NCBI RefSeq assembly: GCF_913063425.1
Contig: NZ_CAJXYK010000043.1
Coordinates: 1-54,457 of the forward strand
Reading direction: 5' to 3'
Source: an uncultured Thiohalocapsa sp.
GTDB taxonomy: Bacteria; Pseudomonadota; Gammaproteobacteria; Chromatiales; Chromatiaceae
Length of the DNA: 54,457 nt
Shown here: piece after piece, positions 51,170 through 54,457 of the stretch
Layout: every line of letters starts with the position of its first letter
How positions within the stretch are numbered: position 1 is the first letter of the stretch
Translations under genes and position numbers: made by a program
Notes under the pieces: generated by a model
What the model was told of the DNA's origin: nothing
Database searches by the model: none
The model's input: only the letters and a program-made list of their open reading frames with translations

Positions 51170-52132
51170 TTACCCTTGTTTGCCGGTCCGGGTCTCTTTA
51201 GTTGGGGAACAGTTGTACAGAATCTCGATCACAAGCACCAAATCCTTAATCCTGTTCATAGCTTCTTCCCTGCGGCTGAAAAGCTGTTCTTTTGTTTTTC
51301 GCTTAGGATGCAAATACTCGTTACCGCTCTGACGAATTCTTTTCATCGCCTCCCCCACCATTTCCGGGTAATGCGTGCTTGCTTCATCTATTAATTCGCC
51401 CAGCTTCTTCTCTCGCGGCTTCGGGGTGGTTTCCCAGTGCGCCTTGATCCCTAGCTTGCGCAAATTGTCGTGAATGGAATACTCAAGCAAAGACCTCGCC
51501 AACGCCAGAACCGAAAGCCAATTGCCAAACACAAATGATCGGTACACTTCTTCGACTCTAAAGCGCACCTGCGCGGGAAAGTTCTTGAACTGCCGCGCTG
51601 ATAAAAGCGGTGCTAGCAGGCTCAGATTTCGATGCCATTCTTCAGGCGAGAAAACTATCAATTCAGAATCAAGTATTTCAGCTGCCCCGCGCATATTGCA
51701 TTTCTTCTCGATATCCTCAACTACATTCCATGTGAAATCTAGGCAGACCTCGAAAGCCAGCTTGATGCGATCATGGTCATCCAAATCGTCCAAGAGTGCA
51801 AAGCGTTGGTATCTGTCGGGGTCAATCGCCTTGAAGGCTTGCCGTAACTGCAGGGATATCGGCTCGACCTGAAGCCTGTAGAACTCACTTAGTTTTGGGG
51901 GAAGCTCCACTACGAACTCCCCCGATCTCAGACAGTGATTCATTAAGTTTTTGCATGCATTGACACGGCCCAAGAAAAGCTGCGTCGAACCTAGGAATTC
52001 TTCTCGCTCCGAGCCAACTGGATAGTTGCCGCCCACGCGTGCGAGATCCCATTTCGCAGATATCCGTTCGTATTCCTGCCGCAGCAGGGCGAGTTCGCGT
52101 TTGAGTCGATCTAAGGCAGCTGCTTGGCTCAT
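51170..52132 (-). CDS. DUF4145-like hypothetical protein, foreign composition
   Basis: A 320-residue soluble protein with ATG at 52132. GC content is clearly lower than that of the neighbours. Residues 1-60 form a coiled helix (LKRELALLRQEYERISAKW). The C-terminal 120 residues match the DUF4145 pattern: NWLSVLALARSLLEYSIHDNLRKLGI, LGELIDEASTHYP, and IRQSGNEYLHPKRKTKEQL near the end. DUF4145 occurs alone or joined to nucleases in mobile and defence regions. The function here is unknown, and a role in phage defence or stress is only a guess from the setting. No partner gene is coupled to it. Confidence 0.7.
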   Translation of the reverse strand: MSQAAALDRLKRELALLRQEYERISAKWDLARVGGNYPVGSEREEFLGSTQLFLGRVNACKNLMNHCLRSGEFVVELPPKLSEFYRLQVEPISLQLRQAFKAIDPDRYQRFALLDDLDDHDRIKLAFEVCLDFTWNVVEDIEKKCNMRGAAEILDSELIVFSPEEWHRNLSLLAPLLSARQFKNFPAQVRFRVEEVYRSFVFGNWLSVLALARSLLEYSIHDNLRKLGIKAHWETTPKPREKKLGELIDEASTHYPEMVGEAMKRIRQSGNEYLHPKRKTKEQLFSRREEAMNRIKDLVLVIEILYNCSPTKETRTGKQG

Positions 52133-52294
52133 TACATGAGTTCGAAGCTATTTGTCTAGGTGGGTCAGCCGCAACTTAGGCGGTCAAGACGTTGTAAGGC
52201 ATCACGGTTGCTGGGCCGGAAAGATGCGACACGAGCTTAGAGTTGCCACCGGCCGACATCTTTACGGTGGAGGCTTGCCTGCGGAGCGCAATGC

Positions 52295-53275
52295 TCAGAA
52301 GTCTCCCTCTCGGACTCTGCTGTGGGGTCCAACCGCGGTGACTGCGGGTGATGGAATCGGAGCGTTGCCTGACACTCGCCCTTGGCCTTTCTTGATCGAG
52401 GTTGCCGCGACGCTGTCGAGACCCGCGAGCTTCGCGGCGCCGGCGAGGGCGTTGCGCTCGGCGTCGAAGTAGTCGAACCAGGGCAATCCAGCCTTCGTGT
52501 AGTCGGCAGCCGAGGGCGGCTCCTGGGGCGGCAGGTGCTTCGTCGCCTGTAGGTAGGCCACGCTGTTCATCAAATGCACGAAGCATCGTGCCCCCGCGTT
52601 CTGGTCCCAGGCATCGATGCCATACTCGTCTTCGTAAATCTCTTGGTGCATCAAGCCGCCAGGCGCGAGCCCCATGGACGGGGCAGCGTCACCGGCACAG
52701 AAGGCAGGTCCAGCTTCCAGCATGCTCCGGCGGACATAGAGGTCTTCGTAGACCTGCCGCTTCATGGGGTAGATATGGATTTGGATGCCGCCATGCACGC
52801 CCGCCCCCGTGAGCTGCTCCTCTGCCGAGAAGCCCTCGCCTAGAGGCATGGCGACGAACTGGCGTATCAGCCCCTTGTCGACCGCGAACCCGTCGAGCCA
52901 AGGTTGTTCCGGAACGACAACGTAGTCTTGCGGGTCCTGTGACAGTGTGTTCGTCCAGGGATCGCCCGTTACCGCGTTGATCTTCCCGGCCGCGATCTTG
53001 ATCGCGCAGGGGTAGTCGCCGTGAAAGTTGATCCAGAGGGCCTCCGCCTGGTACATGGGCAGGAAGACGCCGCCATGCTGCAACCACTCGACCGGCAAAC
53101 GCTCCGCGAAGTCGTCCACGTGTTGTAGCGGGAACCGGCCCAGTCCCGGCGGTAGGGGGTAGTCGCGTTTGTCGTCCGGAATCCGCAACGTGCGTTGGAA
53201 GTCGATGCGGCAGCGCGCATCGGCGTGAACCTCGGGAAAGCAGAAGTCCAGGGCGTCGTGTCTCAGCTCGATCAT
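52295..53275 (-). CDS. hypothetical protein co-encoded with XRE regulator
   Basis: A 326-residue soluble protein with ATG at 53275, 21 bases after the regulator's stop. Landmarks are FFPEVHADARCRIDFQRTLRIPD-like opening residues (here FCFPEVHADARCRIDFQ), HGGVFLPMYQAEALWINF, CAIKIAAGKINAVTG, GGIQIHIYPMK, GLAPGGLMHQEIYEDEYG, and RCFVHLMNSVAYL. Uncharacterised proteins of this kind, next to an HTH gene, occur in many bacteria. I know no function. The last ~35 residues (after LAGLDSVAATS) are unlike the rest and may come from a rearrangement at 52295-52400. Confidence 0.7.
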   Translation of the reverse strand: MIELRHDALDFCFPEVHADARCRIDFQRTLRIPDDKRDYPLPPGLGRFPLQHVDDFAERLPVEWLQHGGVFLPMYQAEALWINFHGDYPCAIKIAAGKINAVTGDPWTNTLSQDPQDYVVVPEQPWLDGFAVDKGLIRQFVAMPLGEGFSAEEQLTGAGVHGGIQIHIYPMKRQVYEDLYVRRSMLEAGPAFCAGDAAPSMGLAPGGLMHQEIYEDEYGIDAWDQNAGARCFVHLMNSVAYLQATKHLPPQEPPSAADYTKAGLPWFDYFDAERNALAGAAKLAGLDSVAATSIKKGQGRVSGNAPIPSPAVTAVGPHSRVREGDF

Positions 53276-53296
53276 CGTCGTCCTCCAAGCCGGGGG

Positions 53297-53647
53297 TTAC
53301 CAGTCACCGTCGCGTACCTCGCGGACGACGCGCAAGAGGGCGTCGTCCGGCATCTCTCTCAGTTGGCGCAGCAGCTCGGCGAAGAGCTGGGGCCGCGCCC
53401 GGATGATGGTTTGAAGGTCCGACGAGACCTTACCCGCCATCGCCAGCAGTATGTCTGAGTCCTGGCCTAGGTCCGCGGCGAGCCGGCGGATGGTGGCCTC
53501 GGACGGAGGCGCCACATCGCCGCGCTCGATCTTGCTTAGGTAGGCGGGCTCGACCCCAATGCGCTCGGCCACCTGTCGGAGCGAGAAGCGCTTGTCGCGG
53601 GCGCGCAGGTCTTCGCGCGTGGTTCGAACGTAGCTGCCGAATGTCAT
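53297..53647 (-). CDS. XRE-family transcriptional regulator
   Basis: A 116-residue protein. The ATG at 53647 starts MTFGSYVRTTREDLRARDKRFSLRQVAERIGVEPAYLSKIERG, a textbook XRE helix-turn-helix split over these residues, with PPSEATIRRLAADLGQDSDILLAMAG next. The C-terminal 40 residues (ELLRQLREMPDDALLRVVREVRDGD) are helical and may serve in dimerisation. No ribosome site precedes the ATG, and the promoter -10 box lies only six bases upstream, so the mRNA is probably leaderless. It likely represses its own operon with the downstream 326-residue protein. Confidence 0.88.
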   Translation of the reverse strand: MTFGSYVRTTREDLRARDKRFSLRQVAERIGVEPAYLSKIERGDVAPPSEATIRRLAADLGQDSDILLAMAGKVSSDLQTIIRARPQLFAELLRQLREMPDDALLRVVREVRDGDW

Positions 53648-53653
53648 GTGTAG

Positions 53654-53682
53654 TATATAGAACACGTTTACCTTCGTGTCTA
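53654..53682 (-). promoter_or_regulatory. sigma-70-type promoter giving a leaderless mRNA
   Basis: On the minus strand TAGACA (53682-53677) and TATATA (53659-53654) are 17 bases apart. A start seven bases past the -10 box falls on the A of the ATG at 53647. The stretch GTGTTCTATATACTACAC over the -10 box is a partial palindrome and a possible XRE operator. Confidence 0.55.
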
Positions 53683-54284
53683 GGGCGAATCGGTTCAACC
53701 CGCGAAGTTCAGCTCACGGCGCTCGCCGCCAAGCCTTCTTGCGGCACTGTGAACCTGGCAACCATCCTCTCCGGTGCGCGCAGCCTGTTCTCGCGGACAA
53801 GAAAGCGGGTCTCGCTGATGCAGTCCCACGCACGGAGCCCTCCGCTCCGCGGCCTCCGATTCCGGATGCGGCCAACCCCCAATCCCGCGAGCGTTCGCCT
53901 CGCCCAAGGGCCACAAGGACAATTAGATGCGGTACTGTAAAAAGAAATTGTGCGTGGCGTAGTTGCACCGTCGAACTTTTTGTTGGATTGTTACTGAGCC
54001 GGAAAGTTTGCCACGCCTGCATAAGCGCTCTACGCTTTCCGAACCAATCCGATCGCAGATTGGCGCTCAGCACGACGGCCCATTTGCTTTGAATAACAAG
54101 TGTGTACCATCACGACATGACAGCTCGAATGGTTTGTGTTATCGCCGCCATCAAGATGTGGCGCCATGACGATCAAGCACGTTAGACCTCTGATTCCGCG
54201 TGGTCGTGGGCATCTTCGGACTATCCTGATGGCGAGCAGCCAAGCTGGTGGACCCGCGAAACTGTGGGTGGCTGGTGCCGCGTG
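53683..54284. other. 600 bases of degraded accessory DNA
   Basis: No gene can be supported. Short frames are open on both strands but lack starts with ribosome sites and recognisable domains. Sequence around 53960-54130 is AT-richer (e.g. TTTTTGTTGGATTGTTACTG). It may contain remains of cassettes. Confidence 0.35.
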
Positions 54285-54325
54285 CGGTGGTTGTCAAGGT
54301 AGTTGTCGCTTCAACCCATTCGCTG
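54285..54325 (-). repeat. cassette-end sequence, inverted copy of 4217-4259
   Basis: CGGTGGTTGTCAAGGTAG followed by TTGTCGCTTCAACCC is the reverse complement of 4230-4259, with two differences. The expected GTTGGGC box is absent, replaced by ATTCGCTG. The fragment therefore points opposite to its left-end counterpart. Confidence 0.5.
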
Positions 54326-54401
54326 AATTTCTATTCGATCATGGCGGCGAGACTCCTCCGAGGGCTGCGGGATCCTGGAGGCGCGGGTAACGGAGCGGGC
54401 T

Positions 54402-54457
54402 GCCAGACGGTCGGCCGCTCGCTTCGCACTCCGCCCAGTCTCCCTGCGCCGTCTGGC
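54402..54457. repeat. hairpin at window end
   Basis: GCCAGACGG (54402-54410) and CCGTCTGGC (54449-54457) are perfect complements around a 38-base GC-rich centre. It could be another cassette hairpin or a terminator-like structure cut by the window edge. Confidence 0.4.

Noticed and set aside
54117-54185. Short frame starting MTARMVCVIAA
   Set aside because: Only 22 residues, with no ribosome site and no family. Not enough to call.

Overview
The window is GC-rich (about two thirds G+C) and has no rRNA, tRNA or CRISPR that I can recognise. Gene content points to a halophilic or haloalkaliphilic gammaproteobacterium, possibly Ectothiorhodospiraceae-like; that placement is inference. The support is a complete Mrp-type cation/proton antiporter operon, a Trk/Ktr potassium system, a BCCT compatible-solute transporter, a NapC-type tetrahaem cytochrome, REP-associated transposases and integron-like cassettes.

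Layout. 1-4260 is a decayed, integrase-less cassette region: attC-like hairpins, a toxin and antitoxin fused in one frame (BrnT type), a DUF4160/DUF2442 pair, a small orphan gene and two REP-associated tyrosine transposases. 4331-6776 (minus) holds two small PII-like proteins and a double DUF1538 membrane protein. 7098-16460 is a run of stress and signalling genes: diacylglycerol-kinase-like protein, TrkA-C membrane protein, YrhK, a small lipoprotein, CsbD, DUF1523, a CBS protein, a hybrid histidine kinase and a degenerate kinase. 16538-24942 is the cation block: mrpA(B)CDEFG, then trkH and a TrkA-type subunit. 25416-36070 holds the tetrahaem cytochrome, a CHAD protein, a BCCT carrier, DUF2189, a stand-alone LigD polymerase domain, a sigma-54 activator with its CBS partner, an EF-hand protein and DUF502. 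36255-40573 is an RND efflux adaptor and pump. 40700-50375 carries assorted metabolism and transport genes, toxin-antitoxin remnants and mobile-element scars. 50676-54457 is accessory again, with a low-GC DUF4145-like gene, an XRE regulator operon and a cassette-end fragment inverted relative to the one at 4217.

Main result. The stress genes appear to form one unrecognised sigma-54 regulon. At least ten intergenic sites fit GG-N10-GC with a TTGC at -12, and six further sites are weaker. Most lie 35-210 bases before a start codon. Several have, further upstream, a shared dyad of the form TTTGCMCC-N7-GGYCGCAAA. Three dyads (near 9600, 15016 and 33752) sit between divergent pairs of sigma-54 promoters, as an enhancer for one activator would. 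The only sigma-54 activator in the window (31604-33058) sits in a CBS-activator operon that carries both signals, suggesting autoregulation. Putative targets are YrhK, CsbD, DUF1523, DUF2189, an EF-hand protein, a tetrahaem cytochrome with CHAD, a BCCT transporter, a degenerate kinase and the RND pump.

Other points of note are three clusters of REP-like repeats around GTATACCGTCACCG, a pair of palindromic elements (35063 and 50676) with a compensating base-pair change, a likely leaderless XRE gene, and an EI-like PEP-utilising enzyme without its HPr-binding domain.
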